From contig JBLHVN010000003.1 of NCBI GenBank assembly GCA_047630275.1, positions 558,001 through 622,000 of the forward strand: a stretch of DNA of 64,000 bases, in the 5' to 3' direction. Positions 26,088-34,870 of the stretch are shown here, in pieces. The position numbers were made by a program, and so were the translations under genes. Source of the stretch: GCA-2720865 sp047630275. GTDB taxonomy: Bacteria; Bdellovibrionota; Bacteriovoracia; Bacteriovoracales; Bacteriovoracaceae. Below the pieces are notes generated by a model. The model had not been told where the DNA came from and searched no databases. It worked only from the letters and a program-made list of their open reading frames with translations. Numbering within the stretch: position 1 is the first letter of the stretch; each line of letters opens with the position of its first letter.

Positions 26088-26474
26088 ATGTTAAAGAAAA
26101 TAAGCCTCCTTTTTTTAGTTCTTTCAATCTCATCTTGTGGTGTGTTTAAGCCAAAGTATAGTAAGCCTAGCACTTATGATGAAAAAGCCAGAAAGGTTTT
26201 GATCGAGTTCTCACCTCTTTTACAAGATTGTTATATTAAAGAATTAGAGAGAAGTTCAAGAAAGATCAAAGGGTCAGTTACTTTTAAGATTAATATTGCT
26301 CAGACGGGTAAGGTTGAATTGGTAAAACTTATCGATGATACTCTTCGCAATAAAAGGATCAAAGGCTGTTTTGTAAAAACCATCCATAAGATTCCTTTTC
26401 CAAAGCATGATAATGTTGAATCTGTGCAACTGAATCAACCCTTTAAGTTTAGATACCCTAAGAATAAAAAGTAG
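26088..26474 (+). CDS. AgmX/PglI (TonB-like) C-terminal domain lipoprotein
   Basis: A 128-residue lipoprotein (LLFLVLSISSCGVFK). The mature part resembles the AgmX/PglI C-terminal domain, a TonB-like fold: LLQDCYIKELERS, GSVTFKINIAQTGKVELVKLI, and CFVKTIHKIPFPK. The two cysteines at matching places are typical of that domain. In myxobacteria such domains occur in gliding-motility proteins; here it is a minimal stand-alone lipoprotein. It shares an operon with the preceding small lipoprotein. Confidence 0.72.
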   Translation: MLKKISLLFLVLSISSCGVFKPKYSKPSTYDEKARKVLIEFSPLLQDCYIKELERSSRKIKGSVTFKINIAQTGKVELVKLIDDTLRNKRIKGCFVKTIHKIPFPKHDNVESVQLNQPFKFRYPKNKK

Positions 26475-26479
26475 TTAAA

Positions 26480-26508
26480 TTGCATATATCTAGGTAGCGA
26501 GTTATCAT
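26480..26508 (+). promoter_or_regulatory. Promoter predicting a leaderless mRNA
   Basis: TTGCAT (26480-26485), 17 bases, TATCAT (26503-26508), then exactly six bases to the ATG at 26515. No ribosome-binding site precedes the ATG. The -35 box is weak. Confidence 0.4.
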
Positions 26509-26514
26509 TTTAAT

Positions 26515-27195
26515 ATGAAAAATATAATCCTCGCTACCTTATTACTCCTAAGTACTCCCCTTTACTCTAAAGACTTTCCCATGAAGCCTGGCTACCGCCA
26601 GCTAAAATTATCAGAGCTTCCAAGGGATAGAAATGGTAGTTTGATTTCTTTTTTCTATTCAAGTGCTTCAACCAGCAACCGATCTTTTAAAGGTTCTTTA
26701 AATCAAACCCAAGAACTTATGCTAGACGCCATGATCGATAGTCTAAAGAGTGGGCGCGCCCCAATGGCCAATTCAATTTGGAAGAAGTTTGTGCGCTCCT
26801 TACAAAATGGAAAGAAGAACCTAGATGTTAATAATATTATCTTCTCTCTTATGAAGTCCTCATACCTAAATAAAAAACCAAAGCTCGCCTACCGCGCCTC
26901 TCTCTTTAATATTTTAAAAAAGAAAGTATCTATTCTAGAAAGAGAAAAAGAATTCTTTAAGGATATGGAAAAAGATTGCCAGGCCAACCCCATTTGTGGC
27001 TATGACACAAAAGACGAATTAGATAGAACCAGAGATCTATGGAAAAGAAGAACAAAGATCTTTGAAAAAGAAATGAAAAATGCTGAAGATCGCTTTAAAG
27101 AAGCCTATGACGAAGAAGATGGTCATAGCCGCTTGGTGGTTTACATGGGGAAGCTCTTCTTTGAATCAGCAGAAGATATCCTTTCAGATAAATAA
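26515..27195 (+). CDS. Secreted helical protein of unknown function
   Basis: A 226-residue exported protein with signal peptide (ILATLLLLSTPLYS). The mature part is mostly helical and highly charged, with two cysteines in KDCQANPICGYDTK. There is no recognised domain. The ATG lacks a ribosome-binding site, and a -10-like box lies six bases upstream, as in three other genes of this window. It is convergent with the OMPLA gene, whose stop follows with no gap. Confidence 0.6.
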   Translation: MKNIILATLLLLSTPLYSKDFPMKPGYRQLKLSELPRDRNGSLISFFYSSASTSNRSFKGSLNQTQELMLDAMIDSLKSGRAPMANSIWKKFVRSLQNGKKNLDVNNIIFSLMKSSYLNKKPKLAYRASLFNILKKKVSILEREKEFFKDMEKDCQANPICGYDTKDELDRTRDLWKRRTKIFEKEMKNAEDRFKEAYDEEDGHSRLVVYMGKLFFESAEDILSDK

Positions 27196-27957
27196 CTAGC
27201 GGTTCAACATAACTCCCACCCCATAGCGGCTGGTGAAGTTATTATAATCTCTTAGAGTATCTCCGTAGCCTATAAAATATTGAAAAGTTAAAAAGAAGTT
27301 ATCCGTCATGGGAAAAGAGATGTCTGTTTCCCAAGCTCCTTTTTTCTTAGAAAAGTTATAACGGCTAAGGGTAGAGACAAATAACCAGTCTAATTTTGCT
27401 GTGATTCGAAGTTCTCCAAATCCATAGAAGTCTTGAATCTTTTGAGTTTTAACGGGAATATCCGGCCTTCCTTGATCCTCAGCTAAGATATGCCAAATCT
27501 TTAAATCAAAATTTAAAACAGAACCAATCATATGAAACTTTAAAAATAAGATATCCCAAGAACGAGACTCAGGATCCTCTCTCCCATTTGATTCATGGGC
27601 GTAACCTATATCTGTAAAGAACTTATCCCCGCTAGTTCTATAAAAAACTTCAGGGTTATAGTTTGTTTCTCTAAAAGGCCTTGAACCTTCTTTATCAAAG
27701 ACTTGCCATAAACTTTTCTGAGTATAGGCCCCAAAGAAAGTATTCCTAGAGCCCTCTCCAAAAAGTGGGATACGAAAACTAAATTGATATTTTAACTCTG
27801 ACCTTTTTCCCGTGTCTTTTTCTGAAGTAGTATAAGAATAGGGATGAATATAATTAAACTTATGTAACTGAAGCAGCTTAAAGCCCTGCTCTTCTTGGCC
27901 ATAACAAGTCCCTACGAAAGAGAAGATCAAAATAAAGAGAAGCGCAAAGAGTTTAAT
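27196..27957 (-). CDS. pldA: Outer-membrane phospholipase A (OMPLA)
   Basis: A 253-residue beta-barrel enzyme that hydrolyses phospholipids in the outer membrane. The active-site block GYAHESNGREDPESRSWD matches OMPLA (E. coli GYNH-x-SNG...SRSWN): His about 121 and Ser about 123 are kept, but the Asn of the E. coli triad (N156) is Asp here. YGVGVMLNR closes the barrel. The only start giving a full signal peptide (KLFALLFILIFSFVGTCYG) is an ATT at 27957, preceded by GAGGAGGA. A TTG at 27930 would truncate the signal peptide and has no ribosome-binding site. Confidence 0.8.
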   Translation of the reverse strand: MKLFALLFILIFSFVGTCYGQEEQGFKLLQLHKFNYIHPYSYTTSEKDTGKRSELKYQFSFRIPLFGEGSRNTFFGAYTQKSLWQVFDKEGSRPFRETNYNPEVFYRTSGDKFFTDIGYAHESNGREDPESRSWDILFLKFHMIGSVLNFDLKIWHILAEDQGRPDIPVKTQKIQDFYGFGELRITAKLDWLFVSTLSRYNFSKKKGAWETDISFPMTDNFFLTFQYFIGYGDTLRDYNNFTSRYGVGVMLNR

Positions 27958-28099
27958 AAATCCTCCTCGGATACCTCAATATTATACTTGTTTACTCCCT
28001 TTCCCTCTAGCGGGAAAAAAGAGAAAAAATCAATATTTCTAAGCACTTAGAAAGCCTAAAACCACTCTATTTATTGAGCTAAAAGCCGATAAGCTTAGT

Positions 28100-28803
28100 A
28101 TGAAAAAGATATCAATCATTACCCTCTGTTTTGCCCTCGTCGTAGCCATTGTTTGGTGGAAGATGGATTCCTCAAATACGGCCTTTCGTATTGGAATTAA
28201 CCTTGATCCTAAGCCCACTTCGAACACTCGTGGAATCGCCGGAGAAGGAAGTCATATCCCCAATAATAATATGACCGAAGCTCAAAAACAGCGCTTAAAG
28301 CAAGAGGCCATTGAAAAGTTTAAGAGAAATTCTAAAGATCAACCAATGGATCATACTCAAAGCTTTAATAAAGAAAAAAAAAAGTAATCAATCTATCAAG
28401 TAGAGAGTTCAGGCTTAAAGGGCAAGAACTCTTTATCTCTACATCTTATACAGCGGTTTCAACTCAAGATCATAATGCCGCCTCTCGCGCCATCGCATCA
28501 GTTAATAATCACTATATTGTTAAAGGTTCTAAGGGACTTCCTGTCATTGAAGATCCGGTTAAATTTAGAACTGGTATAGCTACTGGGCATATTATTGTAA
28601 GACCAAAAGCCGATGCCGATATTTCTTCTCTTGCGAAAAAATACAATCTCAGAGTTGAGCATGTGGCTCCTCATTTAAACTTAATAACCCTTGTTCCTAA
28701 TGACTCCAGTGAATTATTAAAAGTCTCTGCCCTCTTAAGTGAGAGTGAACTTTTAACTTCCGTAAAGCTTGATGTTTCTTATGGAGGTCCCCGTGCAAAA
28801 TAG
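28100..28803 (+). CDS. Protease prodomain-like protein, split by -1 frameshift
   Basis: The first frame (28100-28387) encodes 95 residues with an N-terminal membrane anchor (IITLCFALVVAIVWW). It ends in a run of ten A at 28374-28383, then G and TAA. In the -1 frame, reading continues unbroken from 28384 to a TAG at 28801, adding 139 residues. That part contains GHIIVRPKADADISSLAKKYNLRV and SELLTSVKLDVSYGG, a pattern like subtilase prodomains (inhibitor I9-like). The heptamer A AAA AAG sits exactly before the stop. The joined product would be 234 residues. Programmed frameshift, transcript slippage, pseudogene or a homopolymer error are all possible. It overlaps the protease gene by 11 bases. 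Confidence 0.65.
28378..28384 (+). other. Slippery heptamer A AAA AAG before a stop codon
   Basis: In the zero frame the codons AAA AAG are followed directly by TAA. This is the same heptamer as the dnaX -1 frameshift site. A possible stem (AGAGTTC 28404-28410 with GAACTCT 28426-28432) lies 19 bases downstream, a longer spacer than usual. Confidence 0.55.
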
Positions 28804-30535
28804 TTTTTTCGCTCTTTTGTTTTTAGTGCTGATCTCCTCTTGCGTTAAAGGCGCTAAGACCTCTGCTCCTAAAGAAACAGATCAAACCAATACTCAAACA
28901 AACACACCAACAAGTAACCCAACACCTTCGCCTACACCCATTACAACTCCAGCACCAAACAATCCTGACCCCCTTTATTTCTATGCTTGGCATTTAGATA
29001 ATAGCGGTCAAAAGAACTTTGCTGACGCTGGTGGAACCATCGATCAAGACTTAAATATTGTAGGAGCCCGAAACCTAGGAAGAACAGGATCTGGGGTAAG
29101 GATCGCAGTAAGTGATACGGGGCTTGAAACCGCCCATGAAGACCTCTTTAATAATCTCCTGGCCGGTGAACATAGAGATTATACCAAAGCCAGCGCTCCT
29201 TTTCAGGGAGATCCAAACCCAAGTGGAGACGCAGGTGATCACGGAACAAGTGTTTCAGGGATCATCGGGGCTGTTGGAAATAATGGCATTGGCTCCCAAG
29301 GGATCGCCTACGGGGCAAAGCTAGCGGGCTTTAAATACATAGCCGGCACAAATACTTTATCGCGCATGCTTGATCAGGCCGATGGAAACTTTGACATCTT
29401 TAATTTTAGCTACGGACTCTATTCCTGTATCTTCTCAGGCGTTCCCTCTGAATATATTGATCAATTAAAGTTTGGAGTCAATAACTTAAGGGCCGGAAAA
29501 GGGGCCATCTATGTTAAGGCCGCAGGGAATGAATATATTGGATCAACGAGTGATTGTTTTCCAAGTGAAACAAATCCAAGGGTTTATTATGGAAATGCTA
29601 ACCTTGAAGAAGATCACTCCTACCCCTATCAAATAGTCGTCGCCGCCGTGAATGCTAATGGCGTTTCTTCAAGCTACTCTACGCCAGGTTCAAGTGTTTG
29701 GATCAGCGCTCCAGGGGGAGAATATGGAAATACAAACCCAGCTATTCTAACAACTGATAGAACTGGTTGTGATAAAGGCTACGCAAAAACAGGCGCCACA
29801 AGAAATGACTTCGAAGATGGAGACGCTCTCAATCAAAACTGTAATTATACTTCCGTGTTTAACGGAACCTCTTCGGCCACTCCTATGATCTCAGGAGTGA
29901 CGGCCTTAATGCTAGAGGCTAATCCCAACCTCTCATGGAGGGATGTAAAGCATATCTTGGCCACTACTGCTAGAAAGACCGATCCAGCAAGAAGTGATTC
30001 AAGCCACCCTGGTGGACTAGATTTACCAGGTCATGTTTACCAACAAGGCTGGCGTACAAACGCTGCAGGCTTTAACTTTCATAATTGGTATGGATTTGGA
30101 GCCGCCGACGCTGGTGCTGCCGTTTCCATGGCCGCAAGCTATCAGACAAACTGGGGAATTCAGCAGGAGACTAACTTTGTGCCAAATTCTGGAACAATTG
30201 ATATCTCCATTCCTGATGAAGATGCAGGAGGGGCCACTAGTGACCTCAGCGTAAATCAGAACTTAATAATCGAGGCCGTTCAGATAAAGATCAGCATCGA
30301 GCATAGCTTTATCGGTGACTTAGGTGTTGAACTCACCTCTCCGAGCGGGACTAAATCAATCTTGATGAATATCAACAGCTCTGTTTCTGGATCTGCTATT
30401 GTCGACGAAGTGCTCTTATCCAATGCTTTTTATGGGGAGCCTTCCTTTGGACAGTGGTCCTTAAAGATCGTTGATGGCTACGCCCAAGATGTGGGTAAGC
30501 TTACCAACTGGAAGCTCAATATAATCGGACATTAA
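28793..30535 (+). CDS. Subtilisin-family protease lipoprotein with P domain
   Basis: The start is GTG at 28793 with GGAGG five bases upstream. The 580-residue product has a lipoprotein signal (LFLVLISSCVKG), a Thr/Pro-rich linker (about 25-60), then an S8 catalytic domain with Asp about 108 (VSDTGLE), His about 150 (DHGTSVSG), oxyanion Asn about 245 (AAGNEY) and Ser about 360 (GTSSATP). The C-terminal 120 residues are a proprotein-convertase P domain (FIGDLGVELTSPSGT). Domain order matches kexin-like proteases. No prodomain lies in this chain; a prodomain-like sequence is encoded by the overlapping upstream gene. It should act at the cell surface. Confidence 0.9.
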   Translation: MQNSFFALLFLVLISSCVKGAKTSAPKETDQTNTQTNTPTSNPTPSPTPITTPAPNNPDPLYFYAWHLDNSGQKNFADAGGTIDQDLNIVGARNLGRTGSGVRIAVSDTGLETAHEDLFNNLLAGEHRDYTKASAPFQGDPNPSGDAGDHGTSVSGIIGAVGNNGIGSQGIAYGAKLAGFKYIAGTNTLSRMLDQADGNFDIFNFSYGLYSCIFSGVPSEYIDQLKFGVNNLRAGKGAIYVKAAGNEYIGSTSDCFPSETNPRVYYGNANLEEDHSYPYQIVVAAVNANGVSSSYSTPGSSVWISAPGGEYGNTNPAILTTDRTGCDKGYAKTGATRNDFEDGDALNQNCNYTSVFNGTSSATPMISGVTALMLEANPNLSWRDVKHILATTARKTDPARSDSSHPGGLDLPGHVYQQGWRTNAAGFNFHNWYGFGAADAGAAVSMAASYQTNWGIQQETNFVPNSGTIDISIPDEDAGGATSDLSVNQNLIIEAVQIKISIEHSFIGDLGVELTSPSGTKSILMNINSSVSGSAIVDEVLLSNAFYGEPSFGQWSLKIVDGYAQDVGKLTNWKLNIIGH

Positions 30536-30622
30536 GCCTCACCTTTTTACACGGCTCAGCTAATTCTTGACCCCTTTGAAAGTTCCCATTAGAAAGTAAT
30601 GAGAACTTAAAAGGTGTTTATA

Positions 30623-31510
30623 ATGCTTAAGCCAAACGAGCTTTTTTATCAGTCTAAATTTGCTGAGTCTTTGGACTCTAGTGGCGTCTATCTCTTAGGC
30701 TTTGGCTTTGATGGAACGGCCTGTTTTAGAAAAGGAACGAAGGACGGACCAGATGGTCTTCGTGATGTCTCTGATGGAATTGAATCTTATAGCCCATACC
30801 TTGACCGGGATATAACAGAGCTTTCACTCTTTGATTTAGGAAACCTTCCTGTTGGGAGCACTGATGATATCGAACAAAACTGGTGGCAAGCGGTCAACTC
30901 TTTTAGAGACCTAGTTCATGAAGTCAATTTAGAAGAAAAGGCCATCAAGCTCTTAACCCTCGGTGGTGAGCATTCTATTTCTTACGCTCCTATTGTGAAG
31001 ATGCTTCAATCTTATCCAGACTTAGTCATCCTTCATTTAGACGCCCATGCAGATCTTAGAGATGGTTATGAAGGCTATCATTATTCTCATGCCTCTATAA
31101 TAAGAAGAGTGCTTGATCATATGAGTATCGATCAAGAACTTATTCAATACGGAATCCGTTCAGGCACAAAAGAAGAATACCGCTACATGAAAGATAACGG
31201 AACTCTATGCACATCAAGAAAAGAGTTCTTAGAAAAAGTAGAAGCCATCTCTAAAGATCGTCCGGTTTATCTAACCCTAGACCTTGATTATTTTGACCCT
31301 TCCTTTCTCCCGGGAACTGGAACTCCTGAACCTGGAGGAGAGGACTTTCATAGCTTTATTAGCTTAGTAAAGATCCTTATGAATAAGAAACTAGTGGGAG
31401 CCGACGTTGTTGAACTCTCCCCTTCTATCGACTCCACTGGAAATTCTTCCGTTTTTGCGGCCAAGGTTGTTAGAGAATTAATTTTAGCCCTAGCTGAAGA
31501 GTGGAAATAA
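30623..31510 (+). CDS. speB: Agmatinase (ureohydrolase)
   Basis: A 295-residue arginase-family enzyme that should convert agmatine to putrescine and urea. Metal-binding motifs are GGEHSIS, LDAHADLRD (DAHxD) and LDLDYFDPS (DxDxxDP), all in the usual order; EPGG follows. The ATG at 30623 was chosen because AAGGTG lies before it; the frame opens at a GTG nine bases earlier. The next gene is arginine decarboxylase two bases on, giving a coherent arginine-to-putrescine unit. Upstream TTGACC with a 17-base spacer to TAGAAA is a possible promoter. Confidence 0.88.
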   Translation: MLKPNELFYQSKFAESLDSSGVYLLGFGFDGTACFRKGTKDGPDGLRDVSDGIESYSPYLDRDITELSLFDLGNLPVGSTDDIEQNWWQAVNSFRDLVHEVNLEEKAIKLLTLGGEHSISYAPIVKMLQSYPDLVILHLDAHADLRDGYEGYHYSHASIIRRVLDHMSIDQELIQYGIRSGTKEEYRYMKDNGTLCTSRKEFLEKVEAISKDRPVYLTLDLDYFDPSFLPGTGTPEPGGEDFHSFISLVKILMNKKLVGADVVELSPSIDSTGNSSVFAAKVVRELILALAEEWK

Positions 31511-31512
31511 AG

Positions 31513-33414
31513 ATGAAAGAGTGGACCAAAGAAAAAGCTAAAAGAGCCTACCTGTTTGATCGCTGGGGAAATGGTTACTTTGATGTTAATGACAAAGGCC
31601 ATCTTAGTGTTCATCCTTTAAAGGCTGGTTCTGTGGGTATTGACCTTGATGAAGTCATCGCTGAGATGAAAGATCAAGGGATCGCTTTTCCCGCAGTGAT
31701 CAGGTTTCAAGATATCCTGCGTTCACGAGTTGTTGAAATCAATGAGGTCTTTAATAAGGCCATTGAAGAAAATGAATACCCAGCTAAGTTCTTTGGGGTC
31801 TACCCTATTAAGGTTAACCAAATGCGCGAAGTGGTTGAAGAGATCCTCGAAGCCGGGCGTGATTATAATTATGGACTAGAAGCTGGCTCTAAGGCCGAGC
31901 TCATGAGTGTCTTAGCTTATAATAGAAACCCAGAAGCCCTGACTATCCTCAATGGTTATAAAGACAATGAGTATTTAAAACTGGCCCTCTTAGGCCGCCG
32001 CCTTAACCGTAAGGTTATTGTGGTCATTGAGAAGATGACAGAGCTTGAAAGGCTTCTTGATCTCTCTGAAGAACTCGGAGTAAGACCTCTTGTTGGTCTT
32101 CGTACGAAGCTCTCAATTAAGTGCGCAGGAAAATGGGCCGATAGCGGCGGAGAGAGGGCAAAATTTGGTCTTACAACAACTGAACTTATAAAGTCAGTTC
32201 GCATCTTAGAAGAGCGCGGCTTTTTAGACTGCGCTCAATTGCTTCACTTTCATCTAGGAAGTCAGATCACAGATATTAGAAATGTTAAAGATGCTATCTC
32301 TGAAGGAACACGTATCTACGCTAAGCTTAGACAAATGGGCGTGCCTTTAGAGTATATGGATGTAGGCGGCGGACTTGGGATTGATTACGATGGTACTCAT
32401 TCAACAAATCAAAGTTCAATCAATTACGGGAATACTGAATACGCCAGTGATGTAGTCTTTGGAATAAAGCAAGTTTGTGAACTTGAAGATGTACCTTGTC
32501 CTAATATTGTTACTGAATCAGGGCGCTCCATAACGGCCCATCATTCTTGTGTTATCACAAAGGTCATTGGAACCATCAAGACTGCTCAAACGGACTTTGA
32601 AACTAAAAAGGTTGAAGGGGAGCATATTCTTGTCACGAATATGCGAGACGTGACTAAAGAGTTAAAGAAAGAAAACTTTAACGAAATCTATAACGACGCG
32701 AAAAAGATCAAAGACGATTGCATCAGCGCTTTTAAACTTGGGGTCATTAACCTAGAAGAGAAGGCCAAGATTGAAACTTTATATTGGCAAGTAACGGCCA
32801 GGATTGATCAGATGGTCGATAAGCTTGAATTTCCTTCAGATGATCTAAGTGAACTTCAAGATAGCTTAACCAGCCAGTACCTTTGTAATTTCTCTGTCTT
32901 TCAATCAGCGGCAGACTCCTGGGCCATCGGCCAGCTTCTTCCTATCATGCCTATTACTAGGCTTAACGAAAAACCAAATGTCTGGTGCTCCATCGCTGAT
33001 ATTACTTGCGATAGTGATGGGAAGATTGACCGCTTTATCGACCTTGAAGAAGAGACAAAGAATCTTCCTCTTCATGAATTAAAAGACGATGAGGATTACT
33101 TTGTGGGGCTTTTTCTCACAGGAGCCTATCAAGATGTTATGGGTGATATGCATAACCTCTTTGGAAGGCTTAACGAAGTTCATGTTTATAAAGATGGCGA
33201 TAACGGTGAGTTCTATATAGAAGAAGTCATCCCCGGAAATAAGATCAAAGATGTCCTCTCCACCATGCAGTACTCTCCAGAGTTTTTAAGCTACCGTTTA
33301 AAAAGAAGTGTGGACAAAGAAATTGCTGAAGGTAATATCAGACCAAGAGAAGGAGTGGCCTGGGTTGATTTTTATGATAACTGCCTTGAAGATTATACTT
33401 ATTTAAAGACATGA
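31513..33414 (+). CDS. speA: Biosynthetic arginine decarboxylase
   Basis: A 633-residue PLP enzyme of the alanine-racemase-fold (SpeA) type, converting arginine to agmatine. The PLP lysine lies in YPIKVNQ (about residue 95). HLGSQI and GGGLGIDYDG are the usual barrel motifs, and the C-terminal catalytic part carries VWCSIADITCDSDGKID. The length is close to E. coli SpeA (658). The ATG at 31513 begins two bases after the agmatinase stop, so ribosomes probably move on directly. The 3' end overlaps the MarC-family gene by four bases. Confidence 0.93.
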   Translation: MKEWTKEKAKRAYLFDRWGNGYFDVNDKGHLSVHPLKAGSVGIDLDEVIAEMKDQGIAFPAVIRFQDILRSRVVEINEVFNKAIEENEYPAKFFGVYPIKVNQMREVVEEILEAGRDYNYGLEAGSKAELMSVLAYNRNPEALTILNGYKDNEYLKLALLGRRLNRKVIVVIEKMTELERLLDLSEELGVRPLVGLRTKLSIKCAGKWADSGGERAKFGLTTTELIKSVRILEERGFLDCAQLLHFHLGSQITDIRNVKDAISEGTRIYAKLRQMGVPLEYMDVGGGLGIDYDGTHSTNQSSINYGNTEYASDVVFGIKQVCELEDVPCPNIVTESGRSITAHHSCVITKVIGTIKTAQTDFETKKVEGEHILVTNMRDVTKELKKENFNEIYNDAKKIKDDCISAFKLGVINLEEKAKIETLYWQVTARIDQMVDKLEFPSDDLSELQDSLTSQYLCNFSVFQSAADSWAIGQLLPIMPITRLNEKPNVWCSIADITCDSDGKIDRFIDLEEETKNLPLHELKDDEDYFVGLFLTGAYQDVMGDMHNLFGRLNEVHVYKDGDNGEFYIEEVIPGNKIKDVLSTMQYSPEFLSYRLKRSVDKEIAEGNIRPREGVAWVDFYDNCLEDYTYLKT

Positions 33415-34034
33415 AAGAATTATTAGACTTCTATTTATTAGCGTTCACTTCCCTTTTCAGTATGATCAATCCCTTTAGCGTTATGCCCGTGTTCGTTAAG
33501 TACACTAGTGGTTATAACTTAGAGAGGACTAAGAAATTAGCCCAAAAAGGAACTCTCGCGGCCATGATCGCCATGTTTATCTTTGCCCTATCCGGGCAGA
33601 TGATCTTTAAGTTCTTTAATATCAGCCTTGATAGCCTCCGCGTTGTGGGAGGGATTCTCTTTTTCATCAATGGCTTTGATATGCTTCAAGCAAAACCGGT
33701 TCGTACTAAAGATGAAAATGAGGCCATTGAGGATGATGAAGACGTAGGAGTCACTCCTCTTGGAATCCCTCTACTTTGTGGCCCTGGAACCATCACTGCA
33801 GTGATCCTTATGAACCAAGGAGCTCCTAGCCTGCAGATGAAAGGGGTTCTTTATTTCGCCATTATCTCAACCTCAATAGTTGTCTTTCTAATGTTGTTTG
33901 GGTCTAAATGGATTCTTAATAAACTTGGTGAAGCTGGAACAAAGGTTCTTTTTAGAATCATGGGATTGATCGTTATGGTCATCGCTGTCGAGTATTTCTT
34001 CACCGGACTTAGAAACCTTCTCCGTATTACCTAA
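33411..34034 (+). CDS. MarC-family membrane protein
   Basis: A 207-residue inner-membrane protein with six hydrophobic spans. The N-terminal SLFSMINPFSVMPVFVKYT and the middle GIPLLCGPGTITAVIL are hallmarks of the MarC/UPF0056 family. Its transport role is unproven. The start codon overlaps the speA stop (ATGA), so it is the third gene of the polyamine operon speB-speA-marC-like; whether it moves polyamines or precursors is inference from this position only. Confidence 0.85.
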   Translation: MKELLDFYLLAFTSLFSMINPFSVMPVFVKYTSGYNLERTKKLAQKGTLAAMIAMFIFALSGQMIFKFFNISLDSLRVVGGILFFINGFDMLQAKPVRTKDENEAIEDDEDVGVTPLGIPLLCGPGTITAVILMNQGAPSLQMKGVLYFAIISTSIVVFLMLFGSKWILNKLGEAGTKVLFRIMGLIVMVIAVEYFFTGLRNLLRIT

Positions 34035-34201
34035 ATCTAACTTATTAAAATTAAAGAAAATGATCCTCCTTTGTTAACTCTGTGTTAACTATTGACCTAA
34101 AGCTTACTTGACCCTTTCGTTCCAAATGTTGACCATGACGCAAATAATTATGAAAATTAAATTGAGGGCAGAGTTATCAAACAAATAACTTGGAGCTAAC
34201 T

Positions 34202-34870
34202 ATGAAAATGCGAACATTAGTTTTCTTGATTCTAACTACACTTGTCTCATGCAACTCAGAAGATCAACTCGCTCTTGGCCCTAACGATCCAGTAGGAGGG
34301 CAACGTGGAGTTGACCCCGACAGAGGCCATATTGACTATGCAGATGTAGACTCCCCTCCAGGAACCAGCGGAACTTGGAAAAGATCTTGGAGCGCTCAAG
34401 TAGGAAGCTCAATAGATGATCATTCAACTGAACTTATAGACGAAGCTGATATCCCTTACGCAGACCTAGAGGCCCTTAATTGCCTCGGTTATACTGATGC
34501 TTCAGAAGAAGATAAGAAAAGATTTTGGGCCTTATTCTTCTCTTCTATCTCCCTTTATGAAACTGACTTTAATCCCAATACCCGCTATTGGGAACGAGGG
34601 CTTAATGTTTGGTCTGAAGGACTCTTTCAATTAAGTGTATCTACAGGAAGGTATCATAGTGGTTGTGAGCATCTGAGTGAAGAAAATATCTTAGACCCAT
34701 TTGATAATATTGATTGCGCTGTGGCCGTCATGAGAAATCAAATGAGAGTCAGAGGCTCTCTCTTTCCAAGCCGCGCCTATTATTGGTCAGTCTTAACATC
34801 AACAAAGAAGTATAAAGTTCAAAGCTTCTTTAAAAGCCAAATGAGCGAATTAAGCTTCTGCCAACTTTAA
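34202..34870 (+). CDS. Lipoprotein with lysozyme-like (SLT) fold, tentative
   Basis: A 222-residue lipoprotein (LVFLILTTLVSCNSE); the ATG at 34202 has GGAG six bases upstream. The C-terminal half shows an SLT-like pattern: ISLYETDFNPNT, where the Glu would be catalytic, then EGLFQLSVSTG and LDPFDNIDCAVAVMRNQ. These correspond to the ES-x-F-P, G-x-xQ and N-I-x-A blocks of soluble lytic transglycosylases. A murein-cleaving role is plausible but not proven. The 3' end overlaps the convergent EVE gene by 21 bases. Confidence 0.6.
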   Translation: MKMRTLVFLILTTLVSCNSEDQLALGPNDPVGGQRGVDPDRGHIDYADVDSPPGTSGTWKRSWSAQVGSSIDDHSTELIDEADIPYADLEALNCLGYTDASEEDKKRFWALFFSSISLYETDFNPNTRYWERGLNVWSEGLFQLSVSTGRYHSGCEHLSEENILDPFDNIDCAVAVMRNQMRVRGSLFPSRAYYWSVLTSTKKYKVQSFFKSQMSELSFCQL

